DNA of 64,000 bases, from contig CM039184.1 of NCBI GenBank assembly GCA_008360975.2, forward strand, positions 50,372,797-50,436,796. Direction: 5' to 3'. Position 1 is the stretch's first letter. Each line of letters begins with the position of its first letter. A model generated the notes under the pieces. It was not told where the DNA came from and did no database searches. It was given only the letters and a program-made list of their open reading frames with translations. The position numbers and the translations under genes are program-made. Origin of the DNA: Lichenostomus cassidix. Lineage: Eukaryota > Chordata > Aves > Passeriformes > Meliphagidae. Below are positions 24,901 through 36,983 of the stretch, one piece after another.

Positions 24901-25974
24901 CTTTGCCAAGGTGTTTGAAACAGACACACTCATCATTTGACACCTTTGAGTGAAACTTCTGACCAGTAAGGGTCATTCTTAAAAGCAGGATCCCAACATC
25001 TGAAAAAAATCATAGTGGTTGTTGTGAATGAAAGCAATGCTTCTTTAAATCCACTGCTTTTTGAGCTTTTTAAAGATCTCTGACCTCTAAAGCTTCAGGT
25101 TCTTCCTGTAAAGGAGGTATTTTATCCACTAACTCTTGACATCCAGAAAAGCAGTCTTTGAAGGCAGAGATCATTTGAGCCTGCATGTTCCTTCTAAAAA
25201 CAATTTAATCCAGCTGTTTGAGGGGTGTTTTTTTGGGTTTTAATGCTGTGAATAATTAATCTGAGAGGAACTGGGACTACCAGTCTGTTTGGAAAGGTCA
25301 TCAGCTCCTGTCAGAAATTTTGGAGAGGACATTCTCAGGGGTCTCTCAGATTGTGTGTCTAGGGCTGGATATGTTCTTTTCTTAAATAGGACAATAAAAT
25401 AGATATTTCAGTTTAATAATGAAAGTTAATCCTTTGTCAAACAAAATGTTAACTATTGTAGTAATCTGAAAGTATCATTGACTTTCATCTTTCAATTGAC
25501 AGACTAGATTTTCCTCTCTCTACTCATCTTACAGTATTTTGAATACACTGATCATACATAGTTATATCTAATTCACATCAATATAAGTCAAGTATATTAA
25601 TAAGAACTTTAAAGTGACACTGACTTAAAACCAGCAAAACAGGAGAAAATGTTCCCATTTCTTGATACTGAAGGGGAGTCTTACTATAAATCTCTATACT
25701 CTTAATTTCTATATAGCCACTTATATTTTGAAGAAAAAAGATCCTTGAGCAGAGAAATTATTGAACTAAAATAAAACAATAGAAGAGTGAGTAATTAAAA
25801 GAATGGCTTCTATCACATTTTTAGCTCTAATGTAATTTTTCCTTTTACTTCAATAAATTTTTATTTATTTCTTTATTGTCCCATTTGTTATGCTTTCTTA
25901 TTATTCCCTAGATAACCTGCATTTTTCTTTTTTTTGCATAAATTCAGTATAACTTCAAGTTCTGTCTTTTAGGT
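21906..25974. other. AT-rich unique sequence, no gene seen
   Basis: No supported gene or transposon. A segment at about 24130-24570 has a more evenly composed, motif-rich character (see the separate entry). The rest is AT-rich with A and T runs. Confidence 0.5.
24130..24570. other. Possible conserved non-coding element
   Basis: The segment is non-repetitive and of intermediate GC. It contains clustered homeodomain-type cores (TAATTAATTGG near 24275, CAATTA near 24390, AATTTAAATG near 24540) and no open frame. This composition is common in developmental enhancers, but without an alignment it is only a suggestion. Confidence 0.2.
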
Positions 25975-26790
25975 AGAGGGTATCAGTCCTTCTCAAAGAT
26001 GAAGTCAGTTGCTCTTCCCATTATCCACCAACGCTCTAACCCCGTCATAAAAGGCCACCAAAGTTTACAGGCATGATTTGCCCTTAGTGAAGTCATGTTG
26101 GTTGTCACAAATTACCTCCTTGTTTTCCATGTTTCCTAGCACAGTTTCCAGGAGAATCTGCTTCATGATCTTTTGAGGCACTGAGGTAAGACTTCCTAGC
26201 CTTCAGTTCCCTGAGTCTTTCTTCTTTACCTTTTTAAAAATGGGCATTAAGTTTCCCCTGTTCCAGTTAATCATAACTTTGCTGGCCTGACATGATTTCT
26301 CAAATATGATGGATAGTGGCTTATCCACTTCCTTCATCAGTTCTATCAGGACCTGTAGACACATTTTATCAGGTCCCATGGACTAGTTCACTTTCAGGTT
26401 CCTTAAATTCATTAAAACCTGTACTGCTCCTACCATGGGAGCTACTTCCTTCTCCCAGTCCCTGCATTTGCCTTCTACAACTCAGACTCTGTGGCTGAAA
26501 CATTTGCTGGCAAAGACTGAGGCAAAAAATCCATTGATCTACTTAGCTTTCTCTGTGTTCTGGGTTACCAGGTAACCATTTCCTTCCAGAGATCACCCAC
26601 ATTTTTCTAATCTTCCTTGTATCACCGATGTACCTATAGAAGCTTTTGTGGTTTCCCTTGATGTCCCTGGCCAGATTTAATTCTATCAGGGCTTTAGCTT
26701 CACTAACCTGATCCCTGGCAGCTTGGACAACTCCTCTATATTCTTCCCAGGCTACCTTTCCTTTTTTTTACACCATTGTAGGCTTCTTTT
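25975..26790 (-). mobile_element. CR1 LINE fragment, N-terminal RT region (old)
   Basis: Read on the minus strand from about 26790 downwards, the translation follows CR1 ORF2 upstream of the catalytic loop. It shows [16 protein letters not shown], then a GPDK segment (consensus MGPDGIHP), then PLSIIFEKS, MPIFKK and HDFTKGKSC blocks in the family order. Stops and frameshifts interrupt it many times and the frames alternate. Neither the ORF2 start nor the CR1 3' end is present. The divergence suggests an older CR1 subfamily than the copies at 2.4 and 7.4 kb, though this is inference. Confidence 0.88.
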
Positions 26791-29700
26791 TTGTTTTATT
26801 ATTACATTTACTACAAACTCTTCCAGAAATTGTTCTGCAAATAGTTTCTTTTTACTATTTTCATGGGACAATAAAAATGCCTTTCTAAAGCTTTTATTTG
26901 TTTTCCCTCTATTTTTCAAAAAAAATCAGCTCCACAATAATGTAACCCAAAAAATCTTCTGAGGATGAGTTATCTTAGGAAACTTAATACCCCGATCCAG
27001 GTCCACATTGTCAGATGAAATAAAATTGAGCACCTCTGCACATATGCCTGCCCTACTCATACCACGGGCTTTCACTTTATGTACCTAGTTAAAAAGCAAA
27101 GTCACAGCAAAAGTGACAGAAGATGTCTTCTGCAGTATATGTATGTCTCTGCGGTCAATTCTAGAAAAATATGTCAAGTAATCACTGGAAGATTAAAGAA
27201 AAAGTAAAATATTTAGCCTGCTAATTGATTAGTATTTTTAACTTATAACAATATTCAACATCATTAGTTACAATTGTGCAACTGTGAATGCCCTTAAGAA
27301 CAACTAAGGCAATATTAGACAAAGAGAAGACATTTCCAGAAACACTTGATTCAAATGAAGGTAATTTTAGTTTTAAGTTTTTCAATATCTAACCATATCT
27401 GAGTCTAGATAAAACTTACACTAATATATCCAGCATCAACATGCAGGTGGACTTATGTCCTCCCTGCAGTCAAAGGATAAGGTAAGACGCTCACATCCAA
27501 TTTTCTTGTTTGTATACTGTAAACGTGTGGCAGTATAAATAAGAGACATGAGTCATCAGCTCTCTAGATCATATTAAAATTGCAGCATCAGTGGAAAAGA
27601 GAGATTAAAAAGGAATTAACCAAATGGTTTAATGGAAGAATGAAGTTAAAGAGTTGCTGTGATACCTTTAAAAATTGACATAGAAATTCCTGCTATATTC
27701 AATGTTCAGTGACAATTTCAGAATCTAGATATAAGTTACATAAACAGTAAGACCTGGTGCAGCAGAAAGGGAAGTTGGGTTTGGTATACTTGTATCAAAT
27801 TATTCCTGCCTATTGTGTTGATAATTCAAATTCATGCTAGTTAAACTGCTGAAAACTACAACAGTTAGAAAAATCAGCCTTTTTTTTTCAAGAAAGATGA
27901 GTTTGTTTTGCCATTGTTTTTAAACTCTGAAACTGCTGAATTAAAGTAAAAATTAGTTAATTTTTCTGTAAAATAAAGCATGGATATCTTCAGCAGAAAT
28001 GAAATTAATCTGTGTACTGTCTCATGTTTATGCAGTCAAAATACAGTAAAAACCTGTTTATTTTTTGCAAATGCACAGATAGTGATAAGTAGCCATGTTC
28101 ATGTCTCTTTGAATAGAAATGAGAACGTATTATGATAAATAATGGAAAACAGAAATCTACCCTTAGCTATGGGTTGTGCAAGGTTATTTTAGCATATAGT
28201 GCCTCTGAGAGCTCTAGATTGTTGCCAAAAAGTCTGCATGTTGAAATTAATTAATGGGTACCAAGTTTAACAGAAGATGACAGCCAGATTTGCAGAGAGA
28301 ACTGTGCCATTAGCCTAATTTATTTGGAGGCCAGGATTAAAACAAAATGAAGAAACTTTAGAAAAACTGGTTTTATTTTTTAAAAATATTTGGTATGACT
28401 GCATTACAAAAGCACTAGCAGCGTCTTAAAGACACTTTGAGGATTTTAATATCCCATTTACATTTTCAGCCATTTATTTTAAACTGATTTGTCTGTCTTT
28501 GAAAGTGATTAATTCATGGAGCCTAGACACACTGACTAAATGAAAAAAAATCCCCCTTAGGAACACTCCAGCGAAAACATTGTCCTAGTTACTAAAATAA
28601 TAATTATAGTGAAAGTTTCTGGAGATAAAATTATATCAAAATATGCCTCTGAGCTTAAAACTTATTTAGTCAAGCTAAAATTTAGCTTGACCTAAAATTT
28701 ATTGAGTCAAGCTATGTGTTTACAGAGCTCTTTGTTTGAAGAAAATATAGCTTGATAATCATCTGAGAATGAAGATAGAAATACATTCTGTATAGAAAAG
28801 TTTTTTTTATGTGATTTTTTTTAAAAAGCGAATTTTTACATACATACTATATCTACAGTGATATTTTATTCTGATCTGAAGCACACTTATGAGATAGAAG
28901 AAATGATAATATCTCCCAGAGCTGCATTCTTTTTAATTAAATTTGCATTCCACGTATCTGTGATAGATGAGTAGGCCCTTGACAGGAGATTAAAGTTAAA
29001 TGATGCCCTTTACCCAACAGTCAGTTATTTTTGTATGTGAATTTGTGAGTTTCTTGGGCAATAACTTTAGATTAAAAATATGACAAATCTACATATCTGT
29101 GTGTGCATGTGTACACATATTTGATAAACAGCAAAAGTACAGTTTCCACTAAATTTTCTCTGTTTGAATCCTAAGTTTATTTCTAGAGGCCTCCGGGCAT
29201 TTCGCCCCTCTTGCATTTTAAATACTAAATACCTGTTTAGTCTGGACCTTTAACATGGTTATTGTCATCCAAGCTCTTACTTCTTTATATTAAGTATTAA
29301 GTTTTTATTTCCTTCCCAAATCTCATTGATGTATTATAAAATTATCGCAGTAAAATAGTACTAAATATTAGATTAAAATCAGTTTTAGACATAATATGAT
29401 TTAATGTTTCCTAGTAATTGTCTGCATATTTTAGAGTGAAACTATAGCATGTTAACAAACTTTTCTTAGCTGACACACTCTTGGTAGTTGAAATCATAAC
29501 AGAAACTCCATTTCTGAAGATCTAGACTGAAATTTCCGTTAAATTTTTTTATAATTTCCCAAAGAGGATTTTAGAAGTTGTGGCTAGAAGCATCATGCCT
29601 ACCTAACAGATCATGAAAAGTAAAAAATGTAGAGAGCCTCATTAACTCTTTACAGCAACAATTCCAGAAATGTGTGTTTATATGGCCGAAAAAAGATTAA

Positions 29701-31628
29701 ATTACAGTTGTTAATTCATTGGGTTAAGAACATGACAGAAAAGACTGTTTTGTCTTCAGTAAGTATCTTTGTTTCAGGTTTATGTGCCTAATATTATTAA
29801 CTTGGTAGATATAACATACGTATGGTGGTAGGTGAACTACCAGTAAGGTATATAAATTGCACAGAGGTACAAATTGTGTAGATGGGGATAGTAGGATGAG
29901 GAAAGAAACCAAGGACATCAGGCAAATCCAGAGAGCAAAGTAAAGCTGGTGTGTGTATTTTATTGCATGGTCTGTTAATAATTTGCTAATGGTTGATACA
30001 GTGATCTGAATCTTTTTTACATCTCCCCCATTCCCTGCTCACAGCTGCTGTCTCTCCAGCTCTTACACTCCAGCATTAGAGATCCCATGTGAATGCATTT
30101 CATTCACCAGAAAGGGGTCTCACAGCAACTTTTTGCTGTAAATATAAAGAAGAAATGTAGAGCTTTAGATATGTAAGGCATTTTTTTCATCACTAATAAA
30201 TTTTTTCCCCATTTCTGTGCAATTACAAGTATTGGTGGAAATCTTGCCTCCCCATACTTGTATGAAAAAAAGCTCATCTTTTTCATTTCTCAATATATCA
30301 CCTTTATTGTCCTGAGTAGTCCCATTAGCTTTATGAAGAAGATAAAATGGAGAAGCAATATGGTGAATTGCAATTCCTATCTTCCTTTATCCTATCTTCC
30401 TGTAGTACAAGTATGCTTGTAATACATGCATTTTTTAAAGCCACGTGCCATTCTCATGCTGGTACTGCATGTTTGGCTAATATAAAATATTTGCCACACA
30501 GAGAAAAGCCTCTTCTAACAGTTTATTTACTGTATCATCTCATTCTTTCCACAGCATCACACTGTAATGGTTTATTTCCAAATTTGGGTATGGGCAAAGG
30601 AGGAAGAAAAAAGTAAAACATAAAATTTCAAAAGTGACAATTTTCCATCTTTTCATTCTCATTCAAAAAAAGGATCAAAACCAATTTAATTAACTAATTT
30701 CTGCAGCTCTCATCAGATAATGAATTTAGGAGTTATGAGGATGATCAACTTTTTCCATATAAAAAAATTATGTTGTCTGTTCACGGCATGCTCCAACACG
30801 AGTCTTGCTTTTAGCCTCACTGAAATAATTTTGTGTTCTGCCTGCCCCTGCAGCTCCTTATTCAACACTAAGTTTGACTAGAACAAATGGCAGTGAGTGA
30901 TTTGAAATTTCCACCACAGGGAATTCTTGGCTCTATAGACATTTGCTCTGAGGGATTTACTCCTGTTACAGGCCTGTTTCTGTGTTACTTTAATGGTGAA
31001 TAGTAAGCAAAGAAGCAAAAATCTCTTTTTTCAGGACTAGCAGGTCAATACTGCATTCACTTATTGGAAAATACATTTGAAAAAATAGAATTACTGCCTG
31101 TGCAGACAGCACTACTCTCGGTGTTGTCTTGTACCAATTAGTGAATGAAACATAGTCTTGCAACCTTACAGAAAGTAGAGTAAATGTTTTTCCTTGTTTT
31201 TTATGTTTTTAATATAAAAAGATTTTTAATTCTTAACTTAGGCAACACATGGCTCGTAATCCAAGGGAATCTTATTTTTTACAGAGCTGTTTTTATTTTT
31301 CAGGCACTTAGATGTGATATCAGAGTTCATCAGCACTACTCTTATGAAACGTGCTCTTCTCTTCGAATACATCCTTATATCATGACTCTACTCCAGCAGG
31401 AGAAAAAGCCCATGAAATAACTGTCCTTTTTTCTATTTTCTTGTTTACTTAATATAATAGAAGTTTTAATGCTTTGGCATAAATACCCTCGGGGCTACAA
31501 CGGCTTAATTTCTCCATACTCTTTATTCTTTCAGGAATTCTAAATTAAACTCCAGATTTTCTTCATTTGTTTTTGTTGCTTGGAGGATCAAAGCACATGG
31601 ATCTGACATCATAAATAACACCACATCA
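26791..31628. other. AT-rich unique sequence, no gene seen
   Basis: No supported gene. It contains a perfect 11-bp inverted repeat at 28669-28691 and a short (TG)(CA) alternating run near 29098-29120. Confidence 0.5.
28669..28691. repeat. Perfect 11-bp inverted repeat with 1-nt centre
   Basis: GTCAAGCTAAA at 28669-28679 is the exact reverse complement of 28681-28691. A further GTCAAGCTA copy in direct orientation follows near 28706. The three copies of the AGCTTGAC core lie within about 50 bp. Confidence 0.85.
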
Positions 31629-31774
31629 CCCTAAGATAAGCTCAGTTGTTTAGAGCATGCTGCTTATAACGCCAAGGTGTGGGTTCAATCCCTGTATGGG
31701 CAATTTACTTAAGAGTTGGACTCAGTGATCCTTGTGGGTCCCTTCCAACTCAGAATATTCTGTGAATCTGTGAA
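31629..31774 (+). mobile_element. TguSINE1-type SINE (tRNA-Ile head, CR1-like tail)
   Basis: The head at about 31629-31706 resembles tRNA-Ile: a box A-like segment (AAGCTCAGTTGTTTAGAGC), the anticodon-arm region ending TATAACGCCAAGG, and a box B-like GGGTTCAATCC at 31681-31691. The tail carries CTCAGTGATCCTTGTGGGTC and CCCTTCCAACTCAGAATATT, then TCTGTGAATCTGTGA, a CR1-type 3' end with its short repeated terminus. The head is not a functional tRNA: the anticodon position reads TAT and several stem pairs are broken. Box B has CAATCC where the consensus has CGANTCC, consistent with CpG decay. Confidence 0.88.
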
Positions 31775-34465
31775 ATTAGGACCCATCTGGGCTACTAAAC
31801 CTGGCAGAGTTTAGAATTACGCTATATGAGGAAGAGCTGTAACCTAAATGTATAACTCCCTAGATACAATTCTGGAATTGACTTCAATGCGATAACTTAA
31901 TGGTACATTGCCATTAAAGTTGCCAATAATTAGTGAACTATACATGTGTTGGCATACAGACCACAAATCTTGACTGAGCAAATTTGTTTCTGAATAACTA
32001 TGTGCCCTGTGCTCTGAAGATATTTTCAATGAGATAAAAAAACTGGATGTGTCGGATGTTCTGTGGATGTGGCTGGGAGAAATGGACTAGACTTTTTGAC
32101 ATTTACCTGGACTGCCTGAATTTGGCTTCAGACTTTGTTGCAGTGTGAAACAGTTCTACTTATGGGTATTTAAAGAGACCTGCTCAAGAATATTTGTTAT
32201 AAATATATGTGTCTTATGTATGGCTGGCAGATTGCTAATCTGAAATAGAATTTTATATCTGTAGTACAGATAAAATGATTCTAGAATGTTGAGAACATTT
32301 TAAAAAGTATTAGTATTAAATTTCTCTTTACCAAATTTGAAGCTTGACCAGCTTTGGTTAATATTTTTTGATTCCACAAAAGTTTGACTATTTCTAAAGT
32401 TCTTGGTATGACATTGAACACTACCTCCCTGGTAACACGTGCACCATGCAATTAATTGAATGAAGTTCAGCTGTTTCTAAAGTGGCTGAGATCATGTGAA
32501 TTCCTTCATGGCACTTATATTACAGTTTAGAAAGTTGTTATGCTTTTGGACACAGGGTGACAAATCTATGGTAACTGTTTCCAAGGCCTAATATTTGTGC
32601 ATTTATACTGCGCTTTCCATTTGGAGGTACCAATGAACATGTTGTATTTTGTAGTTTTTAGTAGCCTACATTTAACATGGTAGCTTTGTCTATGACTTGT
32701 TTGGCTGAATCCTTACAAAAAAATTTTATATAATTTTTTTAATGAAGGTGGATCTTCCATTGATCTGCTGCATTTTCCTGGGTTGTTTTTTGTGTATCAT
32801 GTAAAATATGGTTTTTTAAACTACTGTAAATGCACCATTTGTGAACTTCGTCATAGAACATTTAGCACTTTTCAAGCAATAGGTAAACTATTTTTGTCTA
32901 ATTTTATGGTGTGGCAGTCAATTTAAACCTGAACATTATTTATTAGATGAAATAATGCTACTTTTTAACTTCCTGTTCCCATTGGAGAGAGAAGCCAAAC
33001 TGGAAATAGTCAGATACAAATGCAGCAGCCTGTGAACTTGCACAAGGGATTTATTTGTACTTATGAGAAGATCCTGTGCTATAGTTTATTGTGCCGCCAG
33101 TAGCATAGCATCTGCTATTTTCATGGCTTTTCCACCTTTAAGTTTTAGTTTTGAGTAAAAGACATCTAGGGAAGTTTTAGATCACATTATAGATCATAAA
33201 TTCACTCAATGTATCCAAGGACATTGTGGGAGCAATATATAGTTTTCATTTTGGTATTCAAAGTTAACTTTTATTGTGTATAAACTGTGGTTCTTCAAAT
33301 CGGTTTGTTGAAGTGTTTAAAGGATTTTTCACAGGATAAATCTACTTCAATATGTCCCTTTTACAGCTGAGCCATTACAACTTATGTTTTGTTCTCGAAT
33401 ATAGTCTCTTCATGACTTGAGTGACTTCTGGGTGTCAATTTCTTTCCTATTAACTCTTTCAGTGGTGCTGAACAGTGTATTTTCTATGGTATCTGGAGGA
33501 ATATTCGTATAACAAAGCTGTTCATTTCCAAACAGTCTGGAAATTTATTGCCTCATACACATTATTTTCATCAAGATACTGGTTCAAGAGTACTTTCAGT
33601 AGCATCAATATTTTAAGCCCCAATGCAGCTCATAAAACTCCTGAGTTAATACGCTTATTTTAGTTATTATTATTGGTTATTTCATAGTCTGAGTACTGCA
33701 TTTTGGTGAATAATTACTAATCAACCAATAGTTGCCAACTAACAGTAGACAACTGGTATGACTTCTCTATCAGTAACTGAATAGTTGTGCATGAGATGTC
33801 ATTAATAAAATGAGTATTAACTTGTATACCAATTTCTGAGAGCTCCCTTAGCTGGTTGGGTTTGGTTCAATATATTGAATAGTAGGGAAAAATCCTCTTA
33901 TTTCAAGCAAACAAGTAAAACTTAAAGAAAGCAGAAAACCATTAAATGGCTTTCAGAACAAGCAGGTAGACTTAGAAGGTTCTGAGAACAAAATATCATC
34001 CGCCTAATATGAACGGGGAAGGACCTTTATACATACACAAACGTATAGCAAGAAATAACAAACTGAAAATAAACCAGAAGGGAAAGGACAGCCCTATTCT
34101 CCCTGTATCTGTGTACTAAGCAAAGAGAAATTATTTAGTTTGGTCTAATAATGATGAAATTAATAATAATATATATTGTTATTTTCATCAGTCACAAAAA
34201 TAATGTTATCTCTGCAGCACATTTTTTGCTCTTAAATGTTGCCTACTTTTACATGCCTTCCTTTTAATGCTATATGTGGATATTTGCATGGGTGTGAAAG
34301 CAATAATCATAGTTCTCTGATTTACTGTCTTGGTGTAGGTAGTGTGTCTTGTATTTGTGTTGTATGGAGTCAACTGCTTGAAGAAACTGGAGCTGACAGC
34401 ATTCCTCATTCCCCATCTGAATGGACTTTGCTTTAAGAAAACAGGGAAATTTATGAGGGACTGCG
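31775..34465. other. AT-rich unique sequence, no gene seen
   Basis: No supported gene, RNA gene or transposon was recognised. Confidence 0.5.
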
Positions 34466-34810
34466 TCTGTGTGTGGCAGTGGCCCTGAGGCAGATCAGCA
34501 TGGGCGACCAGCTGCATGGGTCAGTGTCAATAGAGGAAGAGTCCTGGGTGTAGGATGAGGTTCAAGTTAGGGAGACAAGTTTGTTTACACCTAGGAAGCC
34601 CTGTGGCTGGAGATATTAATATGCTCCACGTAATAACTCCATTGGCCCTGCGCACGTCCCCACCCTTGCTCCTTATTTGGTTATGGTTCTAGAATGTTCC
34701 CCTTTGTCTTTCTCTAGCACAGTTACTCATTGGTCTTCGAATTTTTGTATCCTCCCCTGTTACAGATTCATTGGTTTGTACCCCTGTCAGTTTTCCCTCA
34801 GACTTTCCCT

Positions 34811-34832
34811 GGTTGGCTCCTTGGAGCCAACC
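34811..34832. promoter_or_regulatory. Perfect 10-bp hairpin in the LTR U3
   Basis: 34811-34820 is the exact reverse complement of 34823-34832, separated by TT. It lies 20 bp upstream of the TTATAA box, so it could be a dyad protein-binding site. The arms are GC-rich (GGTTGGCTCC). Confidence 0.85.
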
Positions 34833-34851
34833 ACTCCTCTTTCCCTTTCCC

Positions 34852-34962
34852 TTATAATCCTATGTCACCTTTTGTTGTGGGCTCTTGAGCCCTGGACCCT
34901 TCCATCCTCCGTGTTCCATCCTTCTCCACTGTCCTTCACTGTCCCTTCATTCCACCAATAAA
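34852..34962 (+). promoter_or_regulatory. LTR core promoter and poly(A) signal
   Basis: TTATAA at 34852-34857 and AATAAA at 34957-34962 are 105 bp apart, the expected arrangement for U3/R of an LTR. Activity is not shown by the sequence. Confidence 0.6.
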
Positions 34963-36955
34963 TCCCTGAGATCCAATGCTCAAGTGCCTGCATCTCTTTC
35001 CGTCCTTGCGTTGGCTCTGCTTTGCCACTGTCACCCCGGACTCCGCATTCTGCCCGTGTGCCTTGCTGCCACGGCGTGTCCAGCGAGTGCCCGGAGCAGC
35101 AGCTCACTTTTCTGTGTTGCTTTGAAGCGCGCCGCTGACCGCAGAGGCACGAAGCGACATCTGTATGTCTGTGTCCTCAACCCTCCAGTGCAAATATGCT
35201 TTATGCCTTCTGATGCCTGAGTTTTCAGTGAGACGTGTGAAAGTGTTAGGTGGAGAAGGCTTACTCATGGGATTACTGGCTGGAAGAGAGCCCTGTTGCA
35301 TGCAAATCTTCTTATGGGCAAAAGAGGAACATGGGAACAGTCCTTACAATACAGTCAAGTAATTAGTTTATAGTCCAATTGTTCAAGGCTTCTCTGTTCT
35401 GTTGTTTTTAAATTTGATTTTAATTGAATGCTTAAGGTTGCATTCCAATAGCGACGGAGGATTGTTATTTTGCAGAATACTCTCTGGGATGCAGAAGATT
35501 TGCTAGGTCAGTTATTTTATAAAGAAGGAAAAGAAAACAGTGATTTATTAACTTGGAGTTTCTGAGGAGTATTGCGTCATGCCAACATTCTTACAGTCAC
35601 AAAAATGTGTGCATGTACAGCATGGGTACTATTCTGTGAACAATACTATTCAATAATGAAATGCTCACAAACCACTGCCGCGTCACCTAGATTCAAAGTA
35701 TTATATGAAAGATAGGGGTGAGCTTTTAGTAAGGCCTATAACAATGGAAAACAGGTAATGGCTTGTCATACTAAGAATTAAGTGTCTGATGTTGCAACAG
35801 TATCTGTAAAATTCATGACTCAACAGGATAATTTTTTTTTCCAATATCTGTTGTTACTATGACAAATAAAAATAAACCCACAGTTTTACCATCCTGAGAT
35901 TATACCTGAGATGCTTACTGTGACTGTTCTCTGATTTTCAGAAGGTATATTTAGTTTAACATTTCCTGATTTCTTCAGTGGCATTGCAAATGAAGTGAAG
36001 AGAGAACATCAGAAATAGTTATCTATAATTGCTCAGCAATTACATGATATTTCTTACAGCATGCAACATATGTGAACTTTCTATAGGCATTCTGTCATGT
36101 GATTTCTTTTTTTTTAGTGGATTCAATATGAACTCTGATACTATTAATGCATTCTGTTATTAAAAGTTATTAAAAGGACAAAGCAGAAATCTTACTCAAC
36201 ATCTCCAATTTACTTCAATAATCTTACATTAGAGGGATTGCAGATTAGCATGATATCTCACTAGCTCATAGACTATGAGTCTTGTTACCTTTCTTAAAGA
36301 GAAAGTTAAGAGTTTATTTCAGGCTTCTAACTGAAGTGTAAAGTAATTTCCAGTTCTAGAAGGATAAAGTCTGGGATTCATAGTTAAAAAGTTGCAGATG
36401 AGGGAAGGTATCTGCTTGGAGACAATACAACGTAAAGGGTGGTCTATGCTGCCATTATTTTGATGTGTGAGACAAAGATTTTTCTCTCCCATTCTTAAAT
36501 AGTTTCATTTTTTTCCACACAAGGATGGTGTTGTTGATTTAATCCTGCAAGAAAACTTCAGTTATGACATTCTATATTTGCATTTTGAGAAAATCAAAAT
36601 CAAAAAGGCATTAGGTGCTGTTAAAGTAAATGTGAAATTGCCAGGATTCTTGTGATGATTTATTATTTTGTTTGAAATAGATTGGAGACTATGGCTATAG
36701 ACTTGCTGCTGTGGTGTGACTTTTCATAGCAAGAGTATGCATTTGTCTTTTGAATAATACAACAGACCACTGCTCCTATTTTTGCTGTAAAATTACATAT
36801 TATTTTATGAGAATCCCAGAAGTTGGGAGGGACTGGAGAAATGCAGCCCACTATTTCTGATAATATTCATTACCTTTAGTCATGATTATTCACTGTGCTA
36901 ATCTTTGAGGAAGTAATAAAATAAATAATCTTCCTCTGTTCTTTAAAATATGTGA

Positions 36956-36983
36956 AACTGCTGTTAGTTATTAAACAGCAGTT
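36956..36983. repeat. Perfect inverted repeat, 10-bp arms, 8-nt loop
   Basis: 36956-36965 pairs exactly with 36974-36983 around the loop AGTTATTA. Too short for a microRNA precursor; a protein-binding dyad or chance are both possible. Confidence 0.8.

Larger units (their letters stand above)
34472..35159 (+). mobile_element. Solo LTR of an ERVK-like endogenous retrovirus
   Basis: A 688-bp block starts TGTGGCAG and ends GCGACA. It is flanked by TCTGTG (34466-34471) and TCTGTA (35160-35165), a 6-bp target duplication matching at 5 of 6 positions. Six-base duplications are usual for ERVK/alpha- and beta-retrovirus-like elements. A TTATAA box lies at 34852-34857 and an AATAAA poly(A) signal at 34957-34962, so the U3-R-U5 order is readable on the plus strand. 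U5 (about 34985-35159) is GC-rich and keeps many CpGs, suggesting a fairly young insertion. No gag, pol or env sequence adjoins it, so it is a solo LTR left by recombination. It could still serve as a promoter. Confidence 0.82.

Noticed and set aside
31629..31706. Functional tRNA-Ile gene
   Set aside because: Stems and anticodon are altered and it is fused to a CR1-like tail, so it is the head of a SINE.
36790..36842. CR1 3' tail suggested by AGAATCCCAGAAGTTGGGAG
   Set aside because: Similarity is short and imperfect, with no matching downstream CR1 sequence; it may be chance.
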